From NCBI RefSeq assembly GCF_949769255.1, contig NZ_OX458329.1, positions 1,798,001 through 1,862,000 of the forward strand: DNA of 64,000 nt, given 5' to 3'. Under the pieces are notes generated by a model. The model was not told the DNA's origin. It was given only the letters and a program-made list of their open reading frames with translations, and ran no database searches. The stretch is from Mobiluncus massiliensis. GTDB lineage: Bacteria; Actinomycetota; Actinomycetes; Actinomycetales; Actinomycetaceae. Positions 48,673 through 56,450 of the stretch are shown in pieces. Position 1 is the stretch's first letter, and each line of letters starts with the position of its first letter. The translations under genes and the position numbers were made by a program.

Positions 48673-49176
48673 TTTCTTCCACTTCCTGATTTTGGTGCGA
48701 AACGTAGTAAACGGCGCGACTGTGTTGATATGTATCCACTTCCACACCGGCCACGCCGACGGGGTAGAGGACGCCCACGCCCGCTTCCCTGACTCGAACA
48801 ACTCCGCTTCGCTCAGACCGTTAACCAGTTGAACTACTTCACCCAGCAGGACTCCAAATCGATCAATCAGATCATCAACGGCGATAGTTCCCCAAGTCTG
48901 ATAAAACGACTCATACAGACCTCCCAGCTGATTCCATTTAAATCCCGGCGCTGGAGTTACCACCGTAGCGCCAGCCTGTTCCTCACGCTCCCAACTCAGC
49001 AACAGTTCCATCCAACCGAGCTGATAAGCAATCATCTGACGGGGCGTGCGATCCACCCCATCAACCAGCTGATCCCAACCTTCCTCTGGTACTTCAGCAA
49101 ACTCGCGGATAAAAAAACCACCGCGCTTAGCAATCTCAGCCGCCAACGCAGCACCCGACTCGTAGGTCCTCACCAC
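48658..49176 (-). CDS. ClbS/DfsB-family four-helix protein
   Basis: The 172-residue protein shows the family traits: an early helix with GGFFIREFAEVPEEGWDQLV, RTPRQMIAYQLGWMELLL, and the C-terminal phrase KWIHINTVAPFTTFRTKIRKW. The family includes ClbS, which hydrolyses the cyclopropane of colibactin and protects DNA. Most members have unknown targets. The stop lies inside the end of the ABC-F gene. Next to an ABC-F ATPase it may belong to a small self-protection locus, which is inference. Confidence 0.85.
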   Translation of the reverse strand: MVRTYESGAALAAEIAKRGGFFIREFAEVPEEGWDQLVDGVDRTPRQMIAYQLGWMELLLSWEREEQAGATVVTPAPGFKWNQLGGLYESFYQTWGTIAVDDLIDRFGVLLGEVVQLVNGLSEAELFESGKRAWASSTPSAWPVWKWIHINTVAPFTTFRTKIRKWKKLSGC

Positions 49177-49296
49177 ACCCCCCTCTCACAGAGCAGCCTA
49201 GCTCACAACCTATCAAGGTATTCTAACTCGAACACCAGTGTGACCAGGAGTAACACGAGTTCTAACCCGGTTTCAAGGAAACAGTATACACGTTAG

Positions 49297-49326
49297 TTGA
49301 TAATGATTATCGTTTTCATTTATAGT
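49297..49326 (+). promoter_or_regulatory. Zur/Fur-type box over the aztD-like promoter
   Basis: TGATAATGATTATCGTTTTCA (49298-49318) holds the perfect core GATAAT-G-ATTATC and resembles Fur-superfamily boxes. It spans the spacer of a promoter with TTGATA (49297-49302), 18 bases, and TATAGT (49321-49326). The transcription start would fall on the ATG at 49334, so the message is probably leaderless. Given the product, Zur is the likely regulator. Confidence 0.7.
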
Positions 49327-49333
49327 AGCCCTT

Positions 49334-50563
49334 ATGAAACTAATGAAGATTGTTGCAATTGCGTCAGTAATGACTGTGGCCCTGGCTGGCTGCGGAACCC
49401 AATCCGGCGATTACGACCCTAAAGGTCAAAAACACGACGACCACGGCGTGAGTTCCACAGGAACAGAAACCTCGGAAGCAATGCCACGCGTTATCGTGGC
49501 AACTGAGAGCGGGGTAAGCATCTTTGATGAGAACCTTAAGAAAGTTACGGATTTTGAGCTCACCTCACGCCCATCGTTGACAACGGCACATGACGGCCGT
49601 CACGTAGTGGCTAACCGTCAACACGACAACGAATCATCCATCATCGATGCGGGTGCATGGAAGCAGGAGCACGGCGATCACTTCCACTTCTATACTGGAA
49701 AGCCAGCACTGCTGAAAGAGGTTGTTAAGGGTAATAAGCCTGTTCACGTGGTGCCGAATCCGCAAGCCGGGGCGACCGGGATTTTCGCTGATGATGATGG
49801 CGCCGCTTCCCTGGTCACCACCAAGAATTTAGAGACAGGGCAGCTTGATGGTCTCACTCGTGTCAAAGCCAACTTGCCACATCACGGCGTAGTGGTTCCC
49901 ATGCCTGAAGGTCACTACCTCGTGAGCGCCACAGCACAGGAAGGCACCGCATTGCCCGACACTATTGAACTGCGCCACGGAGAGACTGAAGTGGAGAAAA
50001 CCTTCACCTGTATGCGCATGCACGGCGAAGTTGCTCGCGGCACCAACGCCGCCTTCGGTTGCGCTGACTCTGTACTAGTTATCAAGAACGGCGAGGGTGT
50101 CAACATTCCTACTCCTGACCTTGGCGAGGATCGCGTGGGTACTTTTGTAGCTAATGAGGACTTTTCTACATTGGTCGGTAAAGCTGGCGATAAGCTCGTC
50201 TTCGTTGGTGACAATACCACCAAGACTGTCGGGGTGGACGAGGGCGTGAATATCTCGAATCTCGCTATCACACCTGACGGTCATGTGATTACACTCGGAA
50301 CCAACGGCAAGCTCTATGTCTTTGATGAGACCGGCAGCCTTGAACACACCATGCAGGTGACCGGTGAATGGGAAAAGCCCAGCGGTCACGGCGGCATTGC
50401 CCCCGGAGTTGCTGCTGGCAACTACGCCGACGCTAACACTGTGTGGGTCTCTGACCCTCTCGCTGGAAAAGTGCACATGATTGACCTCTCTACGATGACC
50501 GAGACTGCCACTGCGGAGGTTGCGGGTCAGCCGACATCGCTGGCGGTCACGAATGTGAGCTAG
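49334..50563 (+). CDS. AztD-like zinc metallochaperone lipoprotein
   Basis: A lipoprotein signal (ALAGC, Cys 20) is followed by a His/Asp-rich motif (KHDDHG) and then a beta-propeller of about 360 residues, with EHGDHFHFYTG as a second His cluster. These are the features of AztD, which passes zinc to the AztC receptor of a zinc importer. No aztABC genes lie in the window. Codon use (many GAC, AAC and GTC together with CGC/CGT) differs somewhat from its neighbours and may mark acquisition. It may instead bind heme or another metal. ATG at 49334 has no ribosome site, consistent with a leaderless message. Confidence 0.82.
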   Translation: MKLMKIVAIASVMTVALAGCGTQSGDYDPKGQKHDDHGVSSTGTETSEAMPRVIVATESGVSIFDENLKKVTDFELTSRPSLTTAHDGRHVVANRQHDNESSIIDAGAWKQEHGDHFHFYTGKPALLKEVVKGNKPVHVVPNPQAGATGIFADDDGAASLVTTKNLETGQLDGLTRVKANLPHHGVVVPMPEGHYLVSATAQEGTALPDTIELRHGETEVEKTFTCMRMHGEVARGTNAAFGCADSVLVIKNGEGVNIPTPDLGEDRVGTFVANEDFSTLVGKAGDKLVFVGDNTTKTVGVDEGVNISNLAITPDGHVITLGTNGKLYVFDETGSLEHTMQVTGEWEKPSGHGGIAPGVAAGNYADANTVWVSDPLAGKVHMIDLSTMTETATAEVAGQPTSLAVTNVS

Positions 50564-50600
50564 CCACTCGTTGCTCGCTATGCATGTTTCCCTAACGAAC

Positions 50601-50638
50601 AGTGTGCCCCCTCTAGACAGTTGAGGGGGCACACTTTC
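50601..50638 (+). terminator. Terminator of the aztD-like gene
   Basis: AGTGTGCCCCCTC and GAGGGGGCACACT pair over 13 bases around a nine-base loop, with TTTC next. It begins 37 bases past the stop. Confidence 0.8.
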
Positions 50639-50837
50639 ACGTCCAGTCCAAGGGGTAGCCATTTTTTGGGTAGCCCCGGATCGAGACTATATGGGTGTAG
50701 ATGCGCGCAGGGGTCAATGCTACCGAGTTCATGCCCTCACGACGAACTTGTCGGGATTCCCGACAGGTTGTAGCCTCCTCCAGTTCACCCTCGGCATAGA
50801 TATGGCTTAATAAAACAAAATTGGGCTTAAGTAACAT
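50637..50837 (-). pseudogene. Remnant of a RhuM-family gene
   Basis: One frame on the minus strand reads HIYAEGELEEATTCRESRQ then VRREG, which matches the conserved core of the RhuM virulence-protein family (IYAEGELEE...YNLD.IISVGYR). The later IYTHIVSIRGYP is a worn version of the YNLD/GYR part. Only about 60 of the 330 or so residues remain and no start with a ribosome site is seen. RhuM genes travel with phages and genomic islands. Its place next to tRNA-Gly fragments supports an island remnant. Confidence 0.6.
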
Positions 50838-50910
50838 TGTGTGTGTCTATATTTCGGGTTTTTTCCAGGTACTACAGCAAAAGGTCGGTGTTGGTGGGTT
50901 TTTTGTTTCG

Positions 50911-50925
50911 TGGAGCGGGCGACGG
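50911..50925 (-). repeat. Partial copy of the tRNA-Gly 3' end (att-like direct repeat)
   Basis: TGGAGCGGGCGACGG is identical to the first 15 bases (CCA end and acceptor side) of the tRNA-Gly gene on the same strand at 51103-51117. Copies of a tRNA 3' end flanking a short interval are what site-specific integration leaves behind. Confidence 0.65.
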
Positions 50926-50948
50926 AGGTTTTTTAAGGCGTTCCGGCT

Positions 50949-50972
50949 AAAACGGCACACCAGTGCCGTTTT
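50949..50972. terminator. Bidirectional terminator-like hairpin
   Basis: AAAACGGCAC and GTGCCGTTTT pair around a four-base loop, with TT after it on the plus strand. It is the first of three adjacent hairpins; the second is CTCAGCGGC (50993-51001) with GCCGCTGAG (51022-51030). No coding gene is seen in 50838-51102. Confidence 0.6.
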
Positions 50973-51037
50973 TTAACGCCTCCACCGTTTTACTCAGCGG
51001 CTCATTCTCGCTACGCTCGATGCCGCTGAGCGAACTT

Positions 51038-51053
51038 GTTCGATTCCCGTCGC
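51038..51053 (+). repeat. Inverted partial copy of the tRNA-Gly T-arm
   Basis: GTTCGATTCCCGTCGC on the plus strand equals the T-loop and following stem of the tRNA-Gly gene, which is on the minus strand. Similarity stops at both ends, so this is a 16-base fragment, not a gene. Confidence 0.6.
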
Positions 51054-51064
51054 GACCCCCAAGA

Positions 51065-51102
51065 TTGACTAAAAGCCGGGCTAAAGCCCGGCTTTTAGTC
51101 AA
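51065..51102 (-). terminator. 17-base perfect stem-loop just after tRNA-Gly
   Basis: TTGACTAAAAGCCGGGC and GCCCGGCTTTTAGTCAA pair fully around a TAAA loop. It begins at the base after the CCA end of the tRNA on the minus strand, so it probably ends or helps process that transcript. The T-run TTTT is within the stem. Confidence 0.7.
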
Positions 51103-51176
51103 TGGAGCGGGCGACGGGAATCGAACCCGCCTTTACAGCTTGGGAAGCTGTCGTTCTACCGATGAACTACGCCCGC
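51103..51176 (-). tRNA. tRNA-Gly (anticodon CCC), CCA encoded
   Basis: The minus strand folds into a full cloverleaf: acceptor GCGGGCG/CGCCCGC, D-arm GTTC/GAAC, anticodon arm ACAGC-TTCCCAA-GCTGT and T-arm with TTCGATT. The loop places CCC at positions 34-36, so it reads GGG glycine codons. Discriminator U and a genomic CCA (complement 51103-51105) end the gene. Confidence 0.95.
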
Positions 51177-51335
51177 GGTTCAAACTACAACAGTATGCCA
51201 CATTCTAGCAGCAACAGCCAGGAGCTCTGTTTCTCCATTGCAGAGGGGTAAAAATTGTCGATACCCCGCCCACACTCCTCATCTTCACTTAGCGATAGCC
51301 TTCACGAAATACGAAGTGCCCACAAAACCAGCACA

Positions 51336-51986
51336 TTACCGCATAAAATCGGGGATTTCCCCGGGATATTCTTCCCAATACGCCTCCACCTCGCTCGCCA
51401 GAACATCCGACTCACCCCGGCTGGCGTCGTCAGCGATTCCCACCGTGTGAAACCCGGCCGCGTTCGCCACCCGAACCGCATAAACCGCATCTTCAAACAC
51501 CCAGGCGTCCTCCGGTACGCTGCCCATCGCCCCCGCTGCCTGCAAGAACATAGTCGGCTCGCGCTTATGCATTCCCGTCTCCGATGAAGCGAAATACTGC
51601 GTAAACATGTCCTCAATCCCCAGACGCCGAAACGCCGGGCGAATCAGGCCCTCGGATCCGGAACTGACCACCGTCATCGGCACCCCCGCTTCGGCCAGCG
51701 CCTCCAGGAAACCCCTGGCACCGGGCTTGAGCTGTACCTCCTCGAGATAGCCGGTATAGACCGCATCTTTGATACCGTTCACGACCTCGCTGACCGTTAC
51801 GTCCAACCCGAAGCGTTGGTGTACCAAGTGCGCCGACTCGGGCAAAGTCATCTCGAAAAATTGCGCACCCAAATCTTTATCAACCTCTATCCCCAAGGTC
51901 GTCAAGTATTTTCCGGCTGCCTCCCGCCACAGCGGCATAGTGTCAAGCAATGTCCCGTCACAATCGAAAATCGCGCCTTTAATCAT
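51336..51986 (-). CDS. HAD-superfamily hydrolase (phosphoglycolate-phosphatase/pgmB-like)
   Basis: HAD motif I FDCDGTLLDT is near residue 10, motif II in VVSSGSEG, and motif IV in WVFEDAVYAV. The cap is helical, as in the beta-phosphoglucomutase/phosphatase group. ATG at 51986 gives 216 residues (MIKGAIFDCD) and overlaps the glycosylase stop by four bases (ATGA). The open frame above it belongs to the upstream gene. The substrate is unknown. The 160 bases between the tRNA and this gene hold no gene. Confidence 0.9.
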   Translation of the reverse strand: MIKGAIFDCDGTLLDTMPLWREAAGKYLTTLGIEVDKDLGAQFFEMTLPESAHLVHQRFGLDVTVSEVVNGIKDAVYTGYLEEVQLKPGARGFLEALAEAGVPMTVVSSGSEGLIRPAFRRLGIEDMFTQYFASSETGMHKREPTMFLQAAGAMGSVPEDAWVFEDAVYAVRVANAAGFHTVGIADDASRGESDVLASEVEAYWEEYPGEIPDFMR

Positions 51987-52624
51987 GTCCTCAGGATACC
52001 TTCCCAACTTCCCTCCCGACGCGCATCCTTTCCGGCCTGCACCACTAAACCGTGAAACAGCGCCAGTTCCGCCACCGTAAATCCCTCCGCGCGCCACGCC
52101 GCATCGCAGGCTTGTCGCGCTTGGCGATAGGTCCGAAACTCGCCCAAACCAGCTGCTGCCAGCAATCGGCGCGCATAGGCGTCGAAAATAAAAACCGGGC
52201 GGTCATAGGCATAAAGCAGGATGTCGTCGGCAGTTTCCTCACCCACTCCCGGGACTTGCAAAAGAGAGTTGCGCAGCGTTGGGGTGTCAATCTCACCGGC
52301 CCGGGCATCAGTTTTTATGTACCATTCGGTCAAATTTTTCAGGTATCTCGCTTTCGCGCGCATGAAGCCGCTGGGTCGAATGAGTGTCTCCAGTTCGTCC
52401 GGTTTCACCCCCGCCAGCCGCATGGGGTCAAGAAGTCCTTCCTTCCGCAGGTTCTCGAGGGACTTTTCCACGCTGGTCCAGGTCGTGTTTTGGGTAAGGA
52501 CGCTGCCCACCAGGATCTCAAACTTCGTTTCCGCCGGCCACCACTTTCCCGCATCTCTCACATTGCGTTGCAAAATCTCGAACAGCTCACGAAAACCCGA
52601 AACCCGCCCTACCATGCTTGTCAT
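51983..52624 (-). CDS. Endonuclease III-like DNA glycosylase (MagIII/COG2231 type)
   Basis: This helix-hairpin-helix glycosylase has VPGVGEETADDILLYAY and the catalytic Asp in VFIFDAYARR. The Lys of true endonuclease III (GxKTA) is replaced by Glu, and the four-cysteine iron-sulfur loop is absent. SVLTQNTTWTSVEKSLENL near the N-terminus matches the COG2231 group, which includes Helicobacter MagIII. It therefore probably removes 3-methyladenine or another alkylated base without strand cleavage. It is 213 residues long and coupled to the HAD gene. Confidence 0.85.
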   Translation of the reverse strand: MTSMVGRVSGFRELFEILQRNVRDAGKWWPAETKFEILVGSVLTQNTTWTSVEKSLENLRKEGLLDPMRLAGVKPDELETLIRPSGFMRAKARYLKNLTEWYIKTDARAGEIDTPTLRNSLLQVPGVGEETADDILLYAYDRPVFIFDAYARRLLAAAGLGEFRTYRQARQACDAAWRAEGFTVAELALFHGLVVQAGKDARREGSWEGILRT

Positions 52625-52643
52625 GAAGAACCGCCCGGAGAGA

Positions 52644-53438
52644 CTATTGACCCGAAATCTGCAGATCTCGTGACGAGACCATCAGCAGTCTGCCGCTGGT
52701 GAAAGAAACGGTGGCGAACTGTCCGGTGATTTCGTTGGAAACCCCGCGTGTTGAGCCGCGAACCAGAGTAAAGTCCTCGACCAGGTAGCGAGTCCCCGTC
52801 AGGGTGAGGCCCTCAACATCGCCGTCAAAAGGAATCAAGCCGAAATAGTGGTAGTCGTTGCGGGGCACTGTATGGGTTCCCGGTCCTACCAGGGACACCA
52901 TGTTGTAGCCGTCTATCCAACGCAGCCGGGCGGGAGTGTGGGCGAATTTCGCCAAAATGCCGAGGTTTCCCAAAGTATGGTCCAAGCGTCCCCCCAAGCC
53001 GCCAATGACATCTATCTGCCGGTAACCGCGAGAATACGCCAAATCGACCGCCGCTTCAGAATCCGTAACTTCCTTGGCCGCGGGGAGAACTATCACTTCC
53101 GCGCCATCGCCGGGAACAGCGCCGCTGGTAGGGTCGGCGGGTACTGCCGCCAAGACTTCGGGAGAGCGGGTGCGTCCGTCCGCAAACTCGGTCTGGCCTG
53201 CCGGACGCGGCGAAGAATCAAAGTCGCCGATGTAGACGTCGGGGACAATCCCTAAAGCTCGCGCCACGTCTTGACCCGAATCGCCACAAATTACCAACTC
53301 GTAGACCGAAAAATCCCAGCCGTCAGCGCACAGCGCACGCAGACCTTGCACCCCTCCGACCACCACCAGGCAGCGCGAGTCAACTGACACAGCGCCATTT
53401 TTCGCCGAATCGTCCTGGTTTTCGCACATCTTGGTCAT
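52644..53438 (-). CDS. Thiamine pyrophosphokinase
   Basis: The enzyme makes thiamine diphosphate from thiamine and ATP. It has YIGDFDSS near residue 70, the DSEAAVDLAYSRGYRQIDVIG segment (split here by function into metal and nucleotide contacts) and GGRLDHTLGN. A Ser/Ala-rich insert of 25 residues around position 80-110 is unusual. No TPP riboswitch is seen upstream. It lies 20 bases upstream of the glycosylase gene, in the same direction. Confidence 0.88.
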   Translation of the reverse strand: MTKMCENQDDSAKNGAVSVDSRCLVVVGGVQGLRALCADGWDFSVYELVICGDSGQDVARALGIVPDVYIGDFDSSPRPAGQTEFADGRTRSPEVLAAVPADPTSGAVPGDGAEVIVLPAAKEVTDSEAAVDLAYSRGYRQIDVIGGLGGRLDHTLGNLGILAKFAHTPARLRWIDGYNMVSLVGPGTHTVPRNDYHYFGLIPFDGDVEGLTLTGTRYLVEDFTLVRGSTRGVSNEITGQFATVSFTSGRLLMVSSRDLQISGQ

Positions 53439-53477
53439 GGAGTCATTCTAATCTGGCTCCCACGGAGCCCGGAAAAC

Positions 53478-53491
53478 ATGACAGATGTCAT
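53478..53491. promoter_or_regulatory. ATGACA-N2-TGTCAT dyad before the ABC-2 exporter operon
   Basis: A perfect 6+2+6 inverted repeat lies 60 bases before the ATPase gene. Its form suits a NarL/DesR-type response regulator dimer, and the operon itself encodes such a regulator. Binding is inferred. Confidence 0.5.
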
Positions 53492-53550
53492 CTAATTTTT
53501 GTGATTGCGCACACTACCGGCCCAAACGCCGGGGAGCAAGACTTAGATAC

Positions 53551-54462
53551 ATGAACACAACTACTACGGCTGCCCTGCAGCTCACTAATTTGCATAAGCA
53601 CTTCGGGAAAGTCCACGCGGTGGACGGCATCGAACTTAATGTACCGACTGGTACAGTTATGGCTCTGCTGGGGCCGAACGGGGCGGGGAAAACCACCACC
53701 CTGGATATGGTTCTGGGGCTGAGCGCACCGACCTCCGGGGAAGTACAGGTTTTGGGCGAAAGCCCGAAAACCGCGATTTCCCGCGGTCAGATTGCTGCCG
53801 TCCTGCAAACGGGTGGCCTACTCAAAGACATGTATGTCTCCGAAGTCGTTCGCTGGATTGCCGCAGCTTACGGCCGTGATGTTGATACCCCGGAAAACCG
53901 GGAGCGGGTGATACGCGCGGCAAACCTAGAGCCGATTCGCAAACGTAAGATTGGGAAATGCTCCGGCGGGGAACAGCAGCGGATTAAATTCGCGCTGGCC
54001 CTGTTGCCAAACCCGGATATTTTGGTGCTTGACGAACCAACCGCGGGGATGGACGCCAACGCGCGCCGCGACTTTTGGGAAGTGATGCACGGTCAGGCGC
54101 AAAACGGCAAGACCATCATCTTTGCCACCCACTACCTCCAGGAGGCCGCGGACTATGCTGATCGCATCGTGGTGATGAATCACGGAAAAATTATCGCGGA
54201 TGCCAGCCCGGCAGAAATTACTGCCCAGAGAACGCGCAACGTGTCCTTCCAGGTTGACCCCTCACACCTCAAAGCGCTCACCGCTCAGATACAGGAACAC
54301 TGGCCCCAGGAATCTGTAGCAATCAATGACAACAGAATGTACCTTTCGGTACAAAAATCGGATGATTTCGCACGTTTCATCCTCTCTCAACCCGGTGTGA
54401 GCCACTTGGAAATCGTGCCTCCCTCCATGGAGGACACTTTCTTTACCCTAACCAGCAACTAA
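53551..54462 (+). CDS. ABC-2 exporter ATPase
   Basis: A single ATPase domain with GPNGAGKTT (Walker A), CSGGEQQRIKFA and LVLDEPTAGMD, plus the H-loop ATHYLQEA. A 70-residue C-terminal part follows, typical of drug or antibiotic exporters of the DrrA/NatA type. ATG at 53551 gives 303 residues. It forms an operon with the permease, kinase and regulator genes. Confidence 0.93.
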   Translation: MNTTTTAALQLTNLHKHFGKVHAVDGIELNVPTGTVMALLGPNGAGKTTTLDMVLGLSAPTSGEVQVLGESPKTAISRGQIAAVLQTGGLLKDMYVSEVVRWIAAAYGRDVDTPENRERVIRAANLEPIRKRKIGKCSGGEQQRIKFALALLPNPDILVLDEPTAGMDANARRDFWEVMHGQAQNGKTIIFATHYLQEAADYADRIVVMNHGKIIADASPAEITAQRTRNVSFQVDPSHLKALTAQIQEHWPQESVAINDNRMYLSVQKSDDFARFILSQPGVSHLEIVPPSMEDTFFTLTSN

Positions 54463-54474
54463 GGAAACCTCATC

Positions 54475-55239
54475 ATGAACACGAAAATATTTGCTCTGGA
54501 TTTAAAGCGAATTCTGCGCTCACCGGAAGTACCCATGTTTGTCATTGGACTGCCGGTAGTGATTTACCTGATTTTTGGGGTCGCTGCGACCTACGCCAAG
54601 GAAATGGTCGCCGACACCGCCACCAATTGGGCCTGGGTCACTATGGTCAATATCGCCGCCTACGGGGCCATTATCTCCACCGCTAGTTTCGCCGCTGGCA
54701 CCTCGGTGGACAAAATCCAAGGCTGGGGACGCCAAATCGCACTGACTCCCCTGAGCAACGGGAGGTACCTGGGTACCAAAATCGTCTTGGGAGCGCTACT
54801 GGCGGCTTTGCCCGTGGCGGTCATCTTCCTGTTGGGTGGTCTGACTCAAGCCAAAGCGGAGCCCTCTGCCTGGATTATCTCTGTCTTGGTGATTCTGGGC
54901 GGATCACTCACTTTCACCCTCTACGGTCTGGCTTTCGGGATGTTGTTGCATTCCGATACGGCCGTCTCTATTGCCTCTGGACTGACCACTCTATTTGCTT
55001 TCGGAGCGAATCTGTTCATGCCCCTGGGCGGATGGCTGCTGGATTTCGCGAAATTCATCCCGGGCTACGGTTACGGAATTCTCGCCAGATACTCCGCCAC
55101 TAACGGAAATCAGATTACGATGGACGGAGAGATGTACACCGAAAACCTAGGAATTGGCATCGTGAACTTTGTAGTGTGGATCTTGATTTTTGCCCTCCTG
55201 GCACTGTGGGGCTACCAGCGTTCACGGAGGCACGCATGA
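54475..55239 (+). CDS. ABC-2 exporter permease
   Basis: A 254-residue membrane protein with six hydrophobic segments and the ABC-2 layout; TPLSNGRYLGTKIVLG is the conserved amphipathic stretch. It should pair with the ATPase encoded 12 bases upstream. Its TGA overlaps the kinase ATG. The exported substrate is unknown. Confidence 0.9.
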   Translation: MNTKIFALDLKRILRSPEVPMFVIGLPVVIYLIFGVAATYAKEMVADTATNWAWVTMVNIAAYGAIISTASFAAGTSVDKIQGWGRQIALTPLSNGRYLGTKIVLGALLAALPVAVIFLLGGLTQAKAEPSAWIISVLVILGGSLTFTLYGLAFGMLLHSDTAVSIASGLTTLFAFGANLFMPLGGWLLDFAKFIPGYGYGILARYSATNGNQITMDGEMYTENLGIGIVNFVVWILIFALLALWGYQRSRRHA

Positions 55240-56450
55240 ACCCGAAATCTTCCCACGCCCTCACCACAGAAGGCCGCAGTATCACCAGTTCGCCTTCGAA
55301 GTCCTACATTTTCGCGGGCACCTTCATGAGCCTCGTGTGGCTGGGGTTCCTGTACTTTCCGATTAGTCAGGCACTGACCTTACCCCTGGGGTCAAAGATA
55401 ATTTCCCTGGTATTGACCGCCACATTCGCACTGGCTTACGTCATAGCTTTTATCCTCTCGTGGCGTAAACCAATCATGGGTGAACGTAACTTCTGCTACT
55501 TCGATGGTCGGCACCGCCTACGCAAGAGCGACGCCATAGCCTTTGCAGTACTTGTGATGACTACATTGCTACAGGTGGCAGTGTTAGGACCGCTGGATTC
55601 CTTGACTTTCCTGCCGTTTATCGCTGCTGCCGCGCATTTCACCCTGCCCCAGGCGGCTGGCTACATTGCCGGGGCCCTGACGGTTTTAGCCTCCTTACTC
55701 ATCCCCCGTTTTGTACCGAATGGTCAAGAATATTTTGGCCTCGCCATCACTACCTCAGCGGTGTTTATGTTCGTCGCGGGAATAACTTTCTTTATCGGTT
55801 CCAGTATTGAAAGCCAGCGCCAAGCCGGCACACAAGCGATTTTGGAAGAACGCGAACGCGTGGCCAGGGACGTACACGATGTCCTGGGTCACACCCTTAC
55901 GGTCATTGCCCTCAAATCCGAACTAGCCGGAAAACTGCTGGAACGTGACCCCGGGCGTGCCCAGACGGAGCTGCGCGAGATTACCCACTTGGCGCGGGAA
56001 TCAATCGAAGAGGTTAGGCAGACTGTGGCGGGGCTCAAAGTGCAGAGTTTGTTCGAGGAAATCACCGCCGCGTCTCAGGCACTAGAGAGTGCCGGTATCG
56101 GCTTGCAGCGGGAGGGCAGCGCCTGGCCAGACCTCGACTCCATCCCTGCTGTGAACCAAGCGATTTTTGCCTGGGTGATTAGGGAGGCCACCACCAACAT
56201 CATTCGTCACGCGGCTGCCAGCCAAGCCACTATCAAGTTGGACCGGAGCAACCTGACTATCACCGATAATGGAGTGGGGATTCCCCCCGATGCTACCGGA
56301 CACGGCCTGGAGGGACTCAAGGCTCGCGTGGAACAGGTCGGCGGGACTCTCAGTATAGTTGGGATACGTGAGGTCACGAGTGCCGCAAGTGCCGAGAGCG
56401 AGCGGCAAAACATCCCGGAGACCGGCACCGTAGTGGAGGTAAAGCTGTGA
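55236..56450 (+). CDS. DesK-type sensor histidine kinase
   Basis: Five or six membrane helices occupy residues 20-195. The HisKA_3 dimerisation helix has the phospho-accepting His in ERVARDVHDVLGHTLTV, and the ATP-binding domain has REATTNIIRHA and DNGVGIPPDATGHGLEGL. ATG at 55236 overlaps the permease stop. With the response regulator it probably senses a membrane or envelope condition and controls the exporter. Confidence 0.92.
   Translation: MNPKSSHALTTEGRSITSSPSKSYIFAGTFMSLVWLGFLYFPISQALTLPLGSKIISLVLTATFALAYVIAFILSWRKPIMGERNFCYFDGRHRLRKSDAIAFAVLVMTTLLQVAVLGPLDSLTFLPFIAAAAHFTLPQAAGYIAGALTVLASLLIPRFVPNGQEYFGLAITTSAVFMFVAGITFFIGSSIESQRQAGTQAILEERERVARDVHDVLGHTLTVIALKSELAGKLLERDPGRAQTELREITHLARESIEEVRQTVAGLKVQSLFEEITAASQALESAGIGLQREGSAWPDLDSIPAVNQAIFAWVIREATTNIIRHAAASQATIKLDRSNLTITDNGVGIPPDATGHGLEGLKARVEQVGGTLSIVGIREVTSAASAESERQNIPETGTVVEVKL

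Noticed and set aside
52644-53550. Possible TPP riboswitch near the thiamine pyrophosphokinase gene
   Set aside because: The upstream region lacks the CTGAGA and ACCTG-type THI-box elements and is too short.
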